Below, piece by piece: positions 16,769 through 27,338 of a DNA stretch of 64,000 nt. Within the stretch, counting starts at the first letter, position 1. The number at the start of each line of letters is the position of its first letter. Where the stretch lies: NCBI RefSeq assembly GCF_003324485.1, contig NZ_QODK01000002.1, forward strand, positions 1-64,000, written 5' to 3'. Under the pieces are notes generated by a model, which worked only from the letters and a program-made list of their open reading frames with translations, ran no database searches and was not told the origin of the DNA. The stretch comes from Cohaesibacter intestini. GTDB lineage: Bacteria > Pseudomonadota > Alphaproteobacteria > Rhizobiales > Cohaesibacteraceae. A program made the position numbers and the translations under genes.

Positions 16769-18202
16769 ATGAGCAAAGGGACAATCCTTCTTGCCGACGA
16801 CGATACTGCAATCCGCACAGTGCTCAATCAGGCCCTGTCCCGGGCAGGTTACACGGTGCGGCTGACCTCCAACGCCACCACTTTGTGGAGCTGGATTTCA
16901 CAGGGCGAGGGCGATCTGGTGATCACCGATGTCGTGATGCCGGATGAGAATATTTTTGACGTGCTGCCGCGCATCAAAAAGGCAAGACCGCATTTGCCGG
17001 TCATCGTCATGAGTGCACAAAACACCTTCATGACCGCCATCAAGGCCTCCGAGCGCGGCGCTTATGAATATCTCCCCAAACCTTTCGATCTGAAAGAGCT
17101 GATCAACATTGCCGGGCGCGCACTGTCTGAGCCACGCCCCAGCCTGCAGGTTTCCGAAGAGGATGGGATGGACATTCCTCTGATCGGCCGGTCAGCCGCG
17201 ATGCAGGACATCTATCGCATGCTGGCGCGCCTGATGCAGAACGACCTGACCGTCATGGTCACCGGCGAAAGCGGCACCGGCAAGGAACTGGTCGCCCGCG
17301 CCCTGCATGATTATGGCAAGCGCCGCAAAGGTCCGTTCGTTGCCATCAACATGGCGGCCATTCCCAAGGATCTGATCGAGTCCGAGTTGTTCGGCCACGA
17401 AAAAGGCTCCTTCACCGGCGCCCATGGCCGCTCGGCAGGCAAGTTCGAAATGGCCGAAGGCGGCACCCTGTTCCTTGACGAGATCGGCGACATGCCGATG
17501 GAGGCGCAAACCCGTCTGCTGCGTGTCCTTCAGCAGGGCGAATATACCACGGTCGGCGGTCGTACCCCGATCAAGACCAATGTTCGCATTGTCGCCGCCA
17601 CCAACAAGGATCTTCAGTCTCTCATTCATCAGGGGCTATTCCGCGAAGATTTGTTCTTCCGTCTCAATGTTGTCCCGATGCGCTTGCCGCCATTGCGTGA
17701 ACGCTCTGAAGACATCAAGGATCTGGTCCGCCACTTCTTTGCCATTGGTGAACGCGAAGGCCTGCCGGTCAAACAACTCCAGCCAGAAGCCCTCGACGTC
17801 ATGCTGCGCTATCGCTGGCCGGGCAACGTGCGAGAGTTGGAAAATCTGGTGCGGCGTCTTGCAGCCCTTTATCCGCAGGAAACCATCACCAGTGTTCAGA
17901 TTGAAAATGAACTCAATCAGATCAGTCTGACTTCGGAAATCCAGCCAGAACAGAAGGTTCAGAGTCTGTCCGGCGCGATGGAATCCTATCTGGAACAACT
18001 ATTCAAGGAATATGGTGACAGCCTTCCACCTCCGGGCCTTTATCATCGACTGCTTCGGGAAATCGAGTTTCCCCTGATTTGTGCGTCTTTGGCTGCAACC
18101 AAAGGCAACCAGATCAAGACTGCCGAGCTCCTCGGGCTGAACCGCAACACCTTGCGCAAGAAGATAAAAGACTTAGAAATTCAAGTCGTTAGAGGAGCCT
18201 GA
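16769..18202 (+). CDS. ntrC: Nitrogen regulation response regulator NtrC
   Basis: A 477-residue sigma54-dependent activator. The receiver domain (about 1-125) has the phospho-Asp in VITDVVMPD. The AAA+ domain has Walker A GESGTGKE, Walker B LFLDEIGD, and a sigma54-contact loop reading GSFTGA rather than the common GAFTGA. A Fis-type HTH ends the protein ([20 protein letters not shown]). TAGGAG precedes the ATG. It probably controls glutamine synthetase, amt and related genes. The Ala-to-Ser change in the loop is conservative and may still allow sigma54 activation. Confidence 0.97.
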   Translation: MSKGTILLADDDTAIRTVLNQALSRAGYTVRLTSNATTLWSWISQGEGDLVITDVVMPDENIFDVLPRIKKARPHLPVIVMSAQNTFMTAIKASERGAYEYLPKPFDLKELINIAGRALSEPRPSLQVSEEDGMDIPLIGRSAAMQDIYRMLARLMQNDLTVMVTGESGTGKELVARALHDYGKRRKGPFVAINMAAIPKDLIESELFGHEKGSFTGAHGRSAGKFEMAEGGTLFLDEIGDMPMEAQTRLLRVLQQGEYTTVGGRTPIKTNVRIVAATNKDLQSLIHQGLFREDLFFRLNVVPMRLPPLRERSEDIKDLVRHFFAIGEREGLPVKQLQPEALDVMLRYRWPGNVRELENLVRRLAALYPQETITSVQIENELNQISLTSEIQPEQKVQSLSGAMESYLEQLFKEYGDSLPPPGLYHRLLREIEFPLICASLAATKGNQIKTAELLGLNRNTLRKKIKDLEIQVVRGA

Positions 18203-18320
18203 TACATTATTCGAGCTCTTTGATACAGAACATCTGTGACTTTTCCGACACAGTTTCTCCGTTGACCATGGACAGGCCCTCCAAGACCTGTCACATTTAG
18301 GCAACAATTCAGAGGAATAG

Positions 18321-18354
18321 AAAGGGCCTGCTTCTTCCAAAAGCCAGGCCCTTT
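18321..18354 (+). terminator. Hairpin between ntrC and ntrY
   Basis: AAAGGGCCTG (18321-18330) and CAGGCCCTTT (18345-18354) form a perfect 10-bp stem with a 14-nt loop. The T-run is only three bases, so termination may be partial and allow some readthrough into ntrY. Confidence 0.65.
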
Positions 18355-18372
18355 GCGAAGGAAACGCCGCGC

Positions 18373-20727
18373 GTGTCGAGTATGTCTCATAACGAACCCA
18401 AACAAAAAGCCTCCTTGTGGCGTGACCCGTTGGATACACTGACCGACAATATCAGCGTCAGCGCCAACCAATCGGACAAGCGTAGCTGGTCGCGCATCGC
18501 CGGCTTGATCATGGTCATCCTGGCCGTGCTGTCCGGGATGGTTTCTTTCGTCATCCTGCTGGGTCTTACATCAATTGAGCCAACCGAGCAGGTCATCGGC
18601 ATTGCAATGATCATCAACGGGGTCATGCTGGTGCTGCTGACCCTGATGATCGGTTGGGAAGCAACTCGAATGCTGTGGGCGCGCCAGAAGGGCCGCGCCG
18701 GGGCAGGGCTTCATATCCGGGTGATGGGCCTGTTCGCTTTGGTGGCAGCGGCCCCGACCATTCTGGTGGCGATTTTTGCCTCTATCACACTTGATCAGGG
18801 CCTTGATCGCTGGTTCTCGTCGCGCACGCTGGCCATCATCAACAGCTCAAAAACAGTTGCCGATGCGTACAATCAGGAGCATGCCCGTGTTCTGCGCAAC
18901 GAGCTGCTCGGCATTGGTCGTGTGCTGAATGAATCCGAACCCTATTTTCTGTTGGCAGAAGACCGCTTCAGGGCAATCTTTGCGCGTCAAACCCGTATTC
19001 GTGGCATTCCGGCTGCTTTTGTCGTGGACGGTGAGGGAACGGAAATGATGGCCTCACCAAGTCGCCTCAATCAGCCGGTTCCCAGAATGCCAACCAAAGA
19101 TTTGCTGGAACAGGCCCGCAGTCAGCCCGTATTGATCGCGTTGGGCGAGTCCAACCTCGTCGCCGGCATCATGCGGCTGGATGAGTTTAGCGATGCCTAT
19201 CTCTTCATTGTGCGCGTGATTGATCCGGTGGTGTCGAACTTCCTGCGCATGACATCGGAGAATGTGCAGGAATATCAGGCATTTTTTGAAAGCCGTTCGA
19301 GTATCCAGACCGCCTTTGCCATTCTGTATGTTGGTGCGGGATTGATCATCCTGCTCTCCACCACATGGTTCGCCATTGGCTTTGCCAACACCCTTGTTTC
19401 GCCCATCCGGCGCTTGATTTCGGCGGCAGAAAGCGTCCGCAACGGCGATCTGTTCGTTCAGTTGCCAATCGATCAGCGTTCGTCTGATTTCAGCAACCTC
19501 AACAACACCTTCAACACCATGACCATGGAGCTGCGGTCCCAGCGGGATGAGTTAATTCTCGCACGCGACGCGATGGATGCCCGTCGACGTTTCACCGAAG
19601 CCATGTTGCAAGGGGTCAGTGCCGGTGTCATCGGTGTCGATGCGACTGGATTGATTACCCTTGCGAATCCGTCGGTTCAGGACTTGCTCAATGCAAGGGA
19701 AAGCGATCTCCTTGGGGAGGATTTGCGCGATGTCTTGCCCGAGATCGCTCCGCTGGTCGAAGGGGCCGAAAGCAAAATCGGGGCGCACAAAGAAGAACAG
19801 GTAGCCATTGTACGCGACGGCATAGAACACGCCATGCGCGTCCGCGTCACCTCGGAACGAGGCGAAGAAGATGTGCATTCCTATGTCGTTACCCTCGATG
19901 ACGTGACCGACCTCGTATCTGCCCAACGGTCAGCTGCGTGGGCAGATGTCGCCCGCCGCATTGCCCACGAAATCAAAAACCCGCTGACACCCATCCAATT
20001 GTCAGCCGAGCGCCTCAGACGACGCTATGGCAACAAGGTGGCGGAAGATGACCGCAAGGTGTTTGACCAATGCGTGAACACCATCGTGCGTCAGGTTGGC
20101 GATATCGGCCGCATGATCGATGAATTTTCCTCCTTTGCCCGCATGCCCAAACCGGTATTCGAGCCCGGAGACCTGTCCGAAGTGATCAAGCAATCGGTCT
20201 TTCTGATTGAGGTGGCCAATCAGGATATCACTTTTAACACAGACATACCGGAGAAGATGCCCGGATCATTTGACCAAAGGCTTCTGTCGCAAGCGGTTGC
20301 CAATGTGGTCAAGAATGCGACGGAAGCGATTGGCAGGAGCGAGGACAAGGCAACCAGTCCCGGCCAGATCACCGTCTGCGGTAAAGAAGATGCGGACGCC
20401 TATTGCGTTCGGGTGATCGACAATGGTGTCGGCTTGCCAAGCTCCAACCGACAAATGTTGCTCGAGCCCTATATGACGACGCGTGAATCCGGCAGTGGTC
20501 TGGGATTGGCGATCGTAAGAAAGATCTTGCAGGAGCATGGCGGATCTATTCATTTGCGCGATGCACAGGAAGTGTCTGATTTTGCGAGTGGAGCCTGTAT
20601 CGAAATGCGGGTGCCAAAGGTCGCGGAATATCAGGATGAAGGCGCTGACGATGGATCGGAGGCAAACTACAATTCCGGATTGGGATTGCCAGCCAGCCCT
20701 GCAACCAAGACAAGTGAAGGAGAATGA
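18373..20727 (+). CDS. ntrY: Membrane sensor kinase NtrY
   Basis: A 784-residue membrane histidine kinase, partner of NtrX. Three hydrophobic segments occupy about residues 35-125, a periplasmic sensor region follows, and another membrane segment lies near 318-340. HAMP (SPIRRLISAAESVRNGD), PAS (GVIGVDATGLITLANPS) and kinase domains come next. The phospho-His is in RRIAHEIKNPLTPIQLSAER, and GSGLGLAIVRK is the G2 box. The start is taken as GTG 18373 because AAGGA lies 10 nt upstream; an ATG at 18382 is the alternative. The family is tied to nitrogen, redox and envelope signalling. Confidence 0.95.
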   Translation: MSSMSHNEPKQKASLWRDPLDTLTDNISVSANQSDKRSWSRIAGLIMVILAVLSGMVSFVILLGLTSIEPTEQVIGIAMIINGVMLVLLTLMIGWEATRMLWARQKGRAGAGLHIRVMGLFALVAAAPTILVAIFASITLDQGLDRWFSSRTLAIINSSKTVADAYNQEHARVLRNELLGIGRVLNESEPYFLLAEDRFRAIFARQTRIRGIPAAFVVDGEGTEMMASPSRLNQPVPRMPTKDLLEQARSQPVLIALGESNLVAGIMRLDEFSDAYLFIVRVIDPVVSNFLRMTSENVQEYQAFFESRSSIQTAFAILYVGAGLIILLSTTWFAIGFANTLVSPIRRLISAAESVRNGDLFVQLPIDQRSSDFSNLNNTFNTMTMELRSQRDELILARDAMDARRRFTEAMLQGVSAGVIGVDATGLITLANPSVQDLLNARESDLLGEDLRDVLPEIAPLVEGAESKIGAHKEEQVAIVRDGIEHAMRVRVTSERGEEDVHSYVVTLDDVTDLVSAQRSAAWADVARRIAHEIKNPLTPIQLSAERLRRRYGNKVAEDDRKVFDQCVNTIVRQVGDIGRMIDEFSSFARMPKPVFEPGDLSEVIKQSVFLIEVANQDITFNTDIPEKMPGSFDQRLLSQAVANVVKNATEAIGRSEDKATSPGQITVCGKEDADAYCVRVIDNGVGLPSSNRQMLLEPYMTTRESGSGLGLAIVRKILQEHGGSIHLRDAQEVSDFASGACIEMRVPKVAEYQDEGADDGSEANYNSGLGLPASPATKTSEGE

Positions 20728-20729
20728 CC

Positions 20730-22100
20730 ATGACGGCCGATATTCTCGTTGTTGACGATGAAGTGGATATTCGCGAGCTGGTAGCGGGCCTTCTGGAAGA
20801 TGAGGGCTATGAAACGCGCATGGCGGCCCATAGCGACGAAGCGCTCGAATTGATTGAGAAGCGACGTCCATCACTGATATTCCTTGACATTTGGCTTCAA
20901 GGATCGCGACTGGATGGCCTCGCCCTGCTCGCTGTCATCAAGCAGAAACATCCGGAGCTGCCAGTGGTCATGATCTCTGGTCATGGTGGCGTCGAGACTG
21001 CGGTGGCAGCCATCAAACGTGGGGCCTATGACTTCATCGAAAAGCCCTTTAAGGCTGACCGGCTGATACTGGTTGCTGAACGCGCCCTCGAGGCTTCGAC
21101 TCTGAAACGGCAGGTCAAGGATCTGAAGTCTCGTTCTGGCGACACAACCAAGCTGGTTGGTTCGTCCAGCGTCATGAATCATCTGCGCCAGACCATCAAC
21201 CGCGTTGCCCAAACCAACAGTCGCGTCCTGATTTCGGGCCAGTCCGGCTCCGGCAAGGAGCTGGTCGCACGCTGCATCCATCAACAATCCCACCGCGCCG
21301 ACAATGCCTTTGTGGCTTTCTCTCCCATCCAGTTCAATGACGAAGATCTCGAAATCGCGCTGTTTGGTACCGAAGCCGATGGCACCAGCGCCCGCAAGAT
21401 TGGCGTGCTGGAAGAAGCCCATGGCGGCACCATCTATTTTGAGGAAATCGCGGATCTGCCAAACGAGATCCAGAGCAAACTGACCCGTGTTCTGACAACC
21501 AGCAAGTTTATTCGCGTCGGCGGACAAAAGCCGGTGCAGGTCGATATCCGCGTCATTTCCTCCACCGCCCGCAACATGCAAAGCATGGTTGAGGAGGGGC
21601 ACTTTCGCGAAGATCTATTCCATCGTCTCAATGTGGTTCCGCTCTCTGTTCCAGCCTTGGCAGACCGCCGTGAGGATATCCCGGAACTGGTTTTGCATTT
21701 CATGGAAATGCTCTCATCCACTTCTGGTTTGCCAGCCCGCAGGATCGGTGAAGACGCCATGGCGATTTTGCAGGCGCATAACTGGCCGGGCAACATCCGT
21801 CAATTGCGCAACAATATCGAGCGTCTGCTGATTCTCACCAAAGGCGACGAACAAGCCATCATTACCGCCGATCTTCTCCCCTCGGAAGTCGGAGAAACCG
21901 CGCCCAGTGTGCCGGGCAGCGGCGAAGCGGGCGAGCAAATCATGTCTCTGCCACTGAAGAAAGCCCGTGAGGTGTTTGAACGGGAATATCTCAAAGCCCA
22001 GATAGCGCGCTTTGGCGGCAATGTCTCAAGAACCGCAGAATTTGTTGGCATGGAACGATCCGCTTTACATCGAAAACTCAAGAGTCTGGGTGTGGTTTAG
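20730..22100 (+). CDS. ntrX: Response regulator NtrX
   Basis: A 456-residue regulator: receiver (about 1-120, phospho-Asp in IFLDIWLQG), AAA+ domain with Walker A SGQSGSGKE and Walker B TIYFEEIAD, and a C-terminal Fis-type HTH (NVSRTAEFVGMERSALHRKL). The sigma54-contact GAFTGA loop is missing; that stretch reads FGTEADGTSARK. This fits alphaproteobacterial NtrX proteins that act on sigma70 promoters. ATG 20730 is preferred to 20724 because AGGAG then has 7-nt spacing. It directly follows ntrY. Confidence 0.95.
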   Translation: MTADILVVDDEVDIRELVAGLLEDEGYETRMAAHSDEALELIEKRRPSLIFLDIWLQGSRLDGLALLAVIKQKHPELPVVMISGHGGVETAVAAIKRGAYDFIEKPFKADRLILVAERALEASTLKRQVKDLKSRSGDTTKLVGSSSVMNHLRQTINRVAQTNSRVLISGQSGSGKELVARCIHQQSHRADNAFVAFSPIQFNDEDLEIALFGTEADGTSARKIGVLEEAHGGTIYFEEIADLPNEIQSKLTRVLTTSKFIRVGGQKPVQVDIRVISSTARNMQSMVEEGHFREDLFHRLNVVPLSVPALADRREDIPELVLHFMEMLSSTSGLPARRIGEDAMAILQAHNWPGNIRQLRNNIERLLILTKGDEQAIITADLLPSEVGETAPSVPGSGEAGEQIMSLPLKKAREVFEREYLKAQIARFGGNVSRTAEFVGMERSALHRKLKSLGVV

Positions 22101-22311
22101 CGGTTTCACAGCCAGAGCGAAAGCAAATGGCATCCCGGTCATGCACGGAATTGAACCTAGGCATGCGTTTAAGAGATTGGGCTGAATGACAAAATATGCC
22201 ATAAAGCAGGCTCGACAAGACTTTGTGGCAGGACCAGTTGCATGGTGAAGGGTAGGGCAGTGCTTTGGCTGACACCTTCCAACATGCAAAATAAATAGAA
22301 GGCGATCGGCT

Positions 22312-23688
22312 ATGAAAGTGGTGATTTGCGGCGCGGGGCAGGTTGGCTATGGCATCGCCCGGCATCTGGCATCCGAGCAGAATGACGTCACGGTCATCGA
22401 CAGCTCACCCGCTCTGGTTTCTGCCATTCGCGACTCTCTCGACGTCCGAGGCTATGTTGGTCACGGCGCCCATCCCGACGTGCTCGCCCGTGCCGGAGCA
22501 GACGAAGCCGACATGATCATTGCAGTCACCCTGTATGACGAGGTCAATATGGTTGCCTGTCAGGTTGCGCATTCGATTTTCAATGTTCCGACCAAAGTGG
22601 CACGTGTCCGCGCGCAATCCTATCTGGAAAAACACTGGGCTGATCTCTTCTCGCGCGAACATCTGCCAATCGACGTGATCATTTCACCAGAGGTGGAAGT
22701 GGGCGAAATGGTTCTTTCGCGCATGGCGATGCCAGGAGCCGAAGACACCGTCCGTTTTGCCGATGGTGAGGTCCTGATGATCGCCATCGAATGCTCCGAA
22801 GAATGCCCTGTTGTCGACACACCCTTGCGACAGCTGACCGAACTGTTCCCGGATTTGAACGCAGTCGTTGTCGGTATCCGGCGCAACGCCACCCTGTTTG
22901 TGCCGCACGCCGAGGATCAGATGCTGGCGGGTGACCGCGCCTATGTGGTTGTTGAACGCGAACAGGTCTGGCGTACATTGAGCATTTTCGGACATGAAGA
23001 AGGGCAGGCCAATCGCGTGGTCATAGCAGGCGGGGGCAATATTGGCCGCTATGTCGCCCTGGCCATCGAGGAACGGCGCAACCGCACGCGCGCCAAGGTG
23101 ATTGAGCTTAATCGCGACCGCGCCATCAAGATTGCCAACGATTTCAACGATACGATCGTGTTGCAGGGCAGTGCACTTGATCGCGACATTCTCAAGGAAG
23201 CAGACATTCGCGACACCGACACATTGATCGCCCTAACCAACAACGATCAGGTCAACATTCTGTCCTGCGCCATGGCCAAACGCATGGGCTGCAAGCGCAC
23301 CATGGCACTGCTCAATGATTCTCACTATCCGGATCTCGCTTATGATCTAGGGATTGATTCCTACGTGAATCCGCGCTCCGTTACCATCTCCAAGATCCTG
23401 CAGCATATGCGCCGGGGTCGCATTCGAGGCGTTCATGCGGTAGAAGATGGGGCCGCGGAAGGCATCGAGGCCGAAGCACTCGAAACGTCACCACTGGTAG
23501 GCCGCCCGTTGCGCAGTGTCGAGTTCCCCGACGGGGTTCGCGTAGGTGCCATCTATCGCGACGGCAAGGTGCTATCCCCCAATGGAGACGTCTCCATACA
23601 GGCCGGCGACCGTGTGATCCTTTTTGCTCTCGCCGATCGCGTTAAGCAGGTGGAGCTTTTGTTCCGCGTCAGCTTCGAATTCTTCTGA
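22312..23688 (+). CDS. trkA: Trk potassium uptake regulatory subunit TrkA
   Basis: A 458-residue cytoplasmic NAD-binding protein that gates the TrkH potassium channel. It has two RCK_N Rossmann units, beginning VVICGAGQVGYGIARHL and VVIAGGGNIGRYVA (near residue 232), each followed by an RCK_C module. Its place right after ntrYX and before trkH is the usual alphaproteobacterial order. Potassium uptake and nitrogen state are linked in several relatives. Confidence 0.97.
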   Translation: MKVVICGAGQVGYGIARHLASEQNDVTVIDSSPALVSAIRDSLDVRGYVGHGAHPDVLARAGADEADMIIAVTLYDEVNMVACQVAHSIFNVPTKVARVRAQSYLEKHWADLFSREHLPIDVIISPEVEVGEMVLSRMAMPGAEDTVRFADGEVLMIAIECSEECPVVDTPLRQLTELFPDLNAVVVGIRRNATLFVPHAEDQMLAGDRAYVVVEREQVWRTLSIFGHEEGQANRVVIAGGGNIGRYVALAIEERRNRTRAKVIELNRDRAIKIANDFNDTIVLQGSALDRDILKEADIRDTDTLIALTNNDQVNILSCAMAKRMGCKRTMALLNDSHYPDLAYDLGIDSYVNPRSVTISKILQHMRRGRIRGVHAVEDGAAEGIEAEALETSPLVGRPLRSVEFPDGVRVGAIYRDGKVLSPNGDVSIQAGDRVILFALADRVKQVELLFRVSFEFF

Positions 23689-23709
23689 TTCCGACGGATA
23701 TCGAGACCC

Positions 23710-25170
23710 ATGATCGCGATCCTCTATTTCCTGTCGATTTTGCTTGGCGCCCTAGGCGGGTTAATGCTGCCTACGGCCCTTGTCGCCTTGAGCGCAGGTG
23801 ATAGCGAACTGGCAGGATCCTTCCTGCTGACATCCGGCCTGACCGGGTTTTTCTCTGGCGGGGTCTATTTCGCCTTGCGTGGCCACAAGAAGGAACTGGT
23901 CAACGCCCAGACCTTTTTGCTGTGTGTGCTGGCATGGTTCGGCCTGCCATTGGCCGGGGCCTTTCCGTTTGTCATTTCCGGTCAACTCAACGGCATCGAT
24001 TCCTTGTTTGAAGCTGCGTCCGGGTTGACCACGACGGGTTCGACTATGTTTCGCAGCCTAGCCGATGTACCAACCGCAATGATTTTTTGGCGGGCGATCT
24101 TGCAATGGTTCGGCGGGCTTCTCACCCTGTTGAGCTTTTTGCTCATTCTGGCCCCGAGCGGCATCGGCGGCTTGCCCAATCAGCAGGTTGGTGTGATCGA
24201 ACGCAATCTTGGCGATGATGCGGGGCGTCTGCTTTATGTGGTGCGCCAAATTGCGGCAGCCTATTCGGTTCTCACACTCACGCTCGCCTGGTTGCTGATC
24301 ATTGCCGACATTCCCCCTTTTGATGCTATCTGTCTCGCCTTTTCCACTCTGTCGACTGGTGGTTTCATGCCAATTGACGGAACACTGGCAGAATATGACA
24401 ATCGAATGGCGGAACTGATCATCGCAATGGGCATGATCATAGGCTCAACCAGCGTGCTCTGGCATCGAATGGCGGTACGCGGCAAGTTCCCGTTGCTGCG
24501 GGAGCATATGGAAAGCATAGCCATGCTGGTGTTGGTGCTTAGTCTGGGCTTGCTTTATTCCATTGTCTTGTTCCGCTTGGCAGGCAGTGCCTCCGTCTTG
24601 CCGCCGTCATCGGCGCTGCGTCAGGGTTTCTTTGCCGCCATTTCGCTCATTTCTACCTCGGGCTTCGAACTGCGCCATGCCGACGTCACCGTCCTGCCCA
24701 GCCTGCTTGTCATCTGTGTCGCCTTGGTTGGTGCCACACCATTTTCGACCGCAGGCGGTTTGAAACTCTATCGAATTGGCGCGATGACCCTTCAGGCAAT
24801 GAGCGAAATTAGCCGTCTCATCCATCCCTCATCAGTGCAAGGAGGCAGGATTGGCCGCAGTGCCTTTACTGTCCGATTGCTCAAGGCAATCTGGTCATCT
24901 TTCCTGTTGTCGATGATTTTGATTGCCGTGGTTGCCGGCATGGTGACCTATGACATTGGTCACTTCGATGGCGGTCTTGTCGCTGCCATCTCCAGTTTTT
25001 CCAATATCGGCCCCCTCTATACAACGGGCTGGAGTCAGGTGGGCGCTTGGCCGGCCTATTACGACATGGATTTGATTGTCAAATATGCCCTGATTGTCAC
25101 GATGGTTCTCGGGCGCATCGAAATTATTGTCTTGCTTGGGGCGTTAAATCTGAATTTCTGGCGTCGTTAG
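23710..25170 (+). CDS. trkH: Trk potassium uptake transmembrane subunit
   Basis: A 486-residue polytopic inner-membrane protein that conducts K+. The four filter repeats are visible as ASGLTTTGSTMF, FSTLSTGGFMP, ISLISTSGFEL and SSFSNIGPLY. About ten hydrophobic segments occur. The gene begins 21 bp after trkA and completes a TrkAH system. A 389-bp leader region separates it from hfq. Confidence 0.96.
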   Translation: MIAILYFLSILLGALGGLMLPTALVALSAGDSELAGSFLLTSGLTGFFSGGVYFALRGHKKELVNAQTFLLCVLAWFGLPLAGAFPFVISGQLNGIDSLFEAASGLTTTGSTMFRSLADVPTAMIFWRAILQWFGGLLTLLSFLLILAPSGIGGLPNQQVGVIERNLGDDAGRLLYVVRQIAAAYSVLTLTLAWLLIIADIPPFDAICLAFSTLSTGGFMPIDGTLAEYDNRMAELIIAMGMIIGSTSVLWHRMAVRGKFPLLREHMESIAMLVLVLSLGLLYSIVLFRLAGSASVLPPSSALRQGFFAAISLISTSGFELRHADVTVLPSLLVICVALVGATPFSTAGGLKLYRIGAMTLQAMSEISRLIHPSSVQGGRIGRSAFTVRLLKAIWSSFLLSMILIAVVAGMVTYDIGHFDGGLVAAISSFSNIGPLYTTGWSQVGAWPAYYDMDLIVKYALIVTMVLGRIEIIVLLGALNLNFWRR

Positions 25171-25559
25171 GACGAGATATAGTGCAACCCTGTGCATCTC
25201 AAACGCCAATACTAGCAACGCATTCATCTTTCAACGCATTTGCAAGGCTTTAGACTTGTCAAAAGTGAATATTTATAACAATTGTCGCTTGGCAATCGAA
25301 CGGATATGGTTAAACTGTAAAGAATCGGTCCCTAGAACCGTTTTAAAACGCTAAATTTGCAGCAGCATGGCATGTGTGGGGATGTTGTGCTGTGTGCTCG
25401 GCATCTATTTCCCCCAATTTGTGGACAAGACCCGTAATCAAGTTATGCGGTTGCAAAAGGATCAGAATGTCACTGGTCTATTAGGAATGACTGCGTCATA
25501 CTGCAACCGTTTTCCGGGTTAATAACCGAGTGATGAAATACAACAATAAGGCAGGACTT
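25171..25559. other. Intergenic region upstream of hfq
   Basis: No gene is seen in this 389-bp stretch. It probably holds the hfq-hflX promoter. Complementary segments CGGTTGCA (25448-25455) and TGCAACCG (25502-25509) could pair in an hfq leader. No -35/-10 pair with acceptable spacing stands out. Confidence 0.4.
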
Positions 25560-25814
25560 ATGGCAGAAAGAGCCCAGAACCTCCAGGATACCTTTCTTAA
25601 TCACGTACGTAAGACGAAGACACCATTGACCATTTTCCTCGTCAATGGCGTGAAGTTGCAAGGTGTTGTAACCTGGTTTGATAATTTTTGCGTGCTGCTG
25701 CGGCGTGATGGGCATTCCCAACTCGTTTACAAGCATGCAATTTCTACGATCATGCCAAACGGCCCGCTGTCTCTTTTTGAGGCTGGCGAGACTAACGAGA
25801 AAACTGAGGGCTGA
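25560..25814 (+). CDS. hfq: RNA chaperone Hfq
   Basis: An 84-residue Sm-like protein that forms a hexameric ring and pairs small RNAs with mRNAs. The Sm1 motif ([20 protein letters not shown]) and Sm2 motif ([10 protein letters not shown], the YKHAI pattern) are intact. The length is typical of alphaproteobacterial Hfq. ATG 25560 has AGGA upstream. hflX starts at the base after the stop codon, so the two are translationally linked. Confidence 0.98.
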   Translation: MAERAQNLQDTFLNHVRKTKTPLTIFLVNGVKLQGVVTWFDNFCVLLRRDGHSQLVYKHAISTIMPNGPLSLFEAGETNEKTEG

Positions 25815-27212
25815 TTGTCCGATTTCAAAGATATGGGAAACGGGGTCGCTGAAAAAGGCGAAGGCAAACTGATTGATCGCCGAGCAACCCCGACCCGCGC
25901 ACTTGTCCTAGTTCCGATTCTTTCCACACCGCTGCAAAACAAGGCCGCCGCTGAAGGTCGACTGATCCGGCGCACAGATGATGCACGTCTGGAGGAAGCC
26001 GCCGGATTGGCCGCAGCGATTGAGCTTGATATCATTCACGTTTTGCGCGTTCCTCTGAATGCCTTGCGTCCGGCAACGCTGCTGGGCACCGGCAAGGTGG
26101 CCGAACTGGGCCATCTTATCAAAGACGAAGAGATTGAGTTGGTCATAATGGACCACGCCCTGTCGCCAATCCAGCAACGCAATCTGGAAAAGGAATGGGG
26201 TTGCAAGATCCTTGACCGTACCGGTTTGATCCTTGAGATCTTCGGCCGTCGCGCCCAGACCAAAGAAGGTCGACTGCAGGTAGAGCTAGCCCATCTCAAT
26301 TATCAAAAAGGGCGGTTGGTTCGCAGTTGGACCCACCTGGAACGCCAGCGCGGTGGCATTGGCTTCATGGGTGGCCCCGGTGAAACCCAGATCGAGGCTG
26401 ACCGACGGGCCTTGCAAGACAAGATCAACCGCCTTGAAAAAGATCTCGAGCAAGTGCGGCGCACCCGTGGCCTGCATCGCAGCAACCGCCAGAAAGTGCC
26501 ACACCCGGTTGTCGCTCTGGTCGGTTATACCAACGCCGGCAAGTCGACCCTGTTCAACCAGCTGACCGGCTCCAACATCTTTGCCAAGGATCTGTTGTTC
26601 GCAACGCTCGATCCAACACTTCGCACATTGGCTTTGCCTCATGGACGCCAGATTATTCTGTCCGACACGGTGGGATTCATTTCAGATCTCCCCACCCATT
26701 TGATCGCCGCCTTTCGGGCAACGCTCGAAGAAGTTCTTGAGGCGGATGTTATCCTTCATGTTCGCGACATCGTGCATGAAGATACCGGCGCACAGGCTGC
26801 CGATGTGGCCAGCGTGCTCCATGATCTCGGTATCGAAATTTATCAGGATCCACGCGTTATCGAAATATGGAACAAGATTGATTTGCTCGAAGAGGAAGAG
26901 CGGCAAACAATTCTCGACCGCGCCGCTTTGCAGCAGCCGTCACGCACGACAGGCCAGTTGCAACCCGTCGCCCTGTCAGCAACGACAGGCGAGGGCACCG
27001 ATATCCTGCTGCATGAAATCGAAGTCAAGCTTGCACAGAATGACAACATTCTTTCGATCCATCTCGGCTTTGAAGATGGAGAAGGGCTCGCGTGGCTTTA
27101 TCGTCATTGTGATGTTCTGGAACGAAATGACAGCGAAGACGGTATTGACCTGACGATCCGGGCACCGGAAAAGCTACAGACCGAATTGCTTAATCGCTTT
27201 CAGGTCAACTGA
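25815..27212 (+). CDS. hflX: GTPase HflX
   Basis: A 465-residue ribosome-associated GTPase that splits stalled or heat-damaged ribosomes. The N-terminal HflX domain ends in a glycine-rich helix (QRGGIGFMGGPGETQIE). The G domain has G1 GYTNAGKST, G3 DTVGFI and G4 NKID. Translation probably starts at TTG 25815, which has GAGGG close upstream and abuts the hfq stop; ATG 25833 is an alternative. Pairing with hfq is the classic arrangement. Confidence 0.95.
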   Translation: MSDFKDMGNGVAEKGEGKLIDRRATPTRALVLVPILSTPLQNKAAAEGRLIRRTDDARLEEAAGLAAAIELDIIHVLRVPLNALRPATLLGTGKVAELGHLIKDEEIELVIMDHALSPIQQRNLEKEWGCKILDRTGLILEIFGRRAQTKEGRLQVELAHLNYQKGRLVRSWTHLERQRGGIGFMGGPGETQIEADRRALQDKINRLEKDLEQVRRTRGLHRSNRQKVPHPVVALVGYTNAGKSTLFNQLTGSNIFAKDLLFATLDPTLRTLALPHGRQIILSDTVGFISDLPTHLIAAFRATLEEVLEADVILHVRDIVHEDTGAQAADVASVLHDLGIEIYQDPRVIEIWNKIDLLEEEERQTILDRAALQQPSRTTGQLQPVALSATTGEGTDILLHEIEVKLAQNDNILSIHLGFEDGEGLAWLYRHCDVLERNDSEDGIDLTIRAPEKLQTELLNRFQVN

Positions 27213-27233
27213 TGTGTTTGAGCGGATAATGAG

Positions 27234-27268
27234 AAGGCCGGGAAGGCAACATAACCTTCCCGGCCTTT
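27234..27268 (+). terminator. Intrinsic terminator of hfq-hflX
   Basis: AAGGCCGGGAAGG (27234-27246) and CCTTCCCGGCCTT (27255-27267) form a perfect 13-bp stem with an 8-nt loop. Confidence 0.9.
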
Positions 27269-27338
27269 GGCATTTCTCTATCCTTCAAGCCCCAGCGACT
27301 GGTTCGCGCAGCCCCCCAAAATCCAGGACTCTTCAGCC

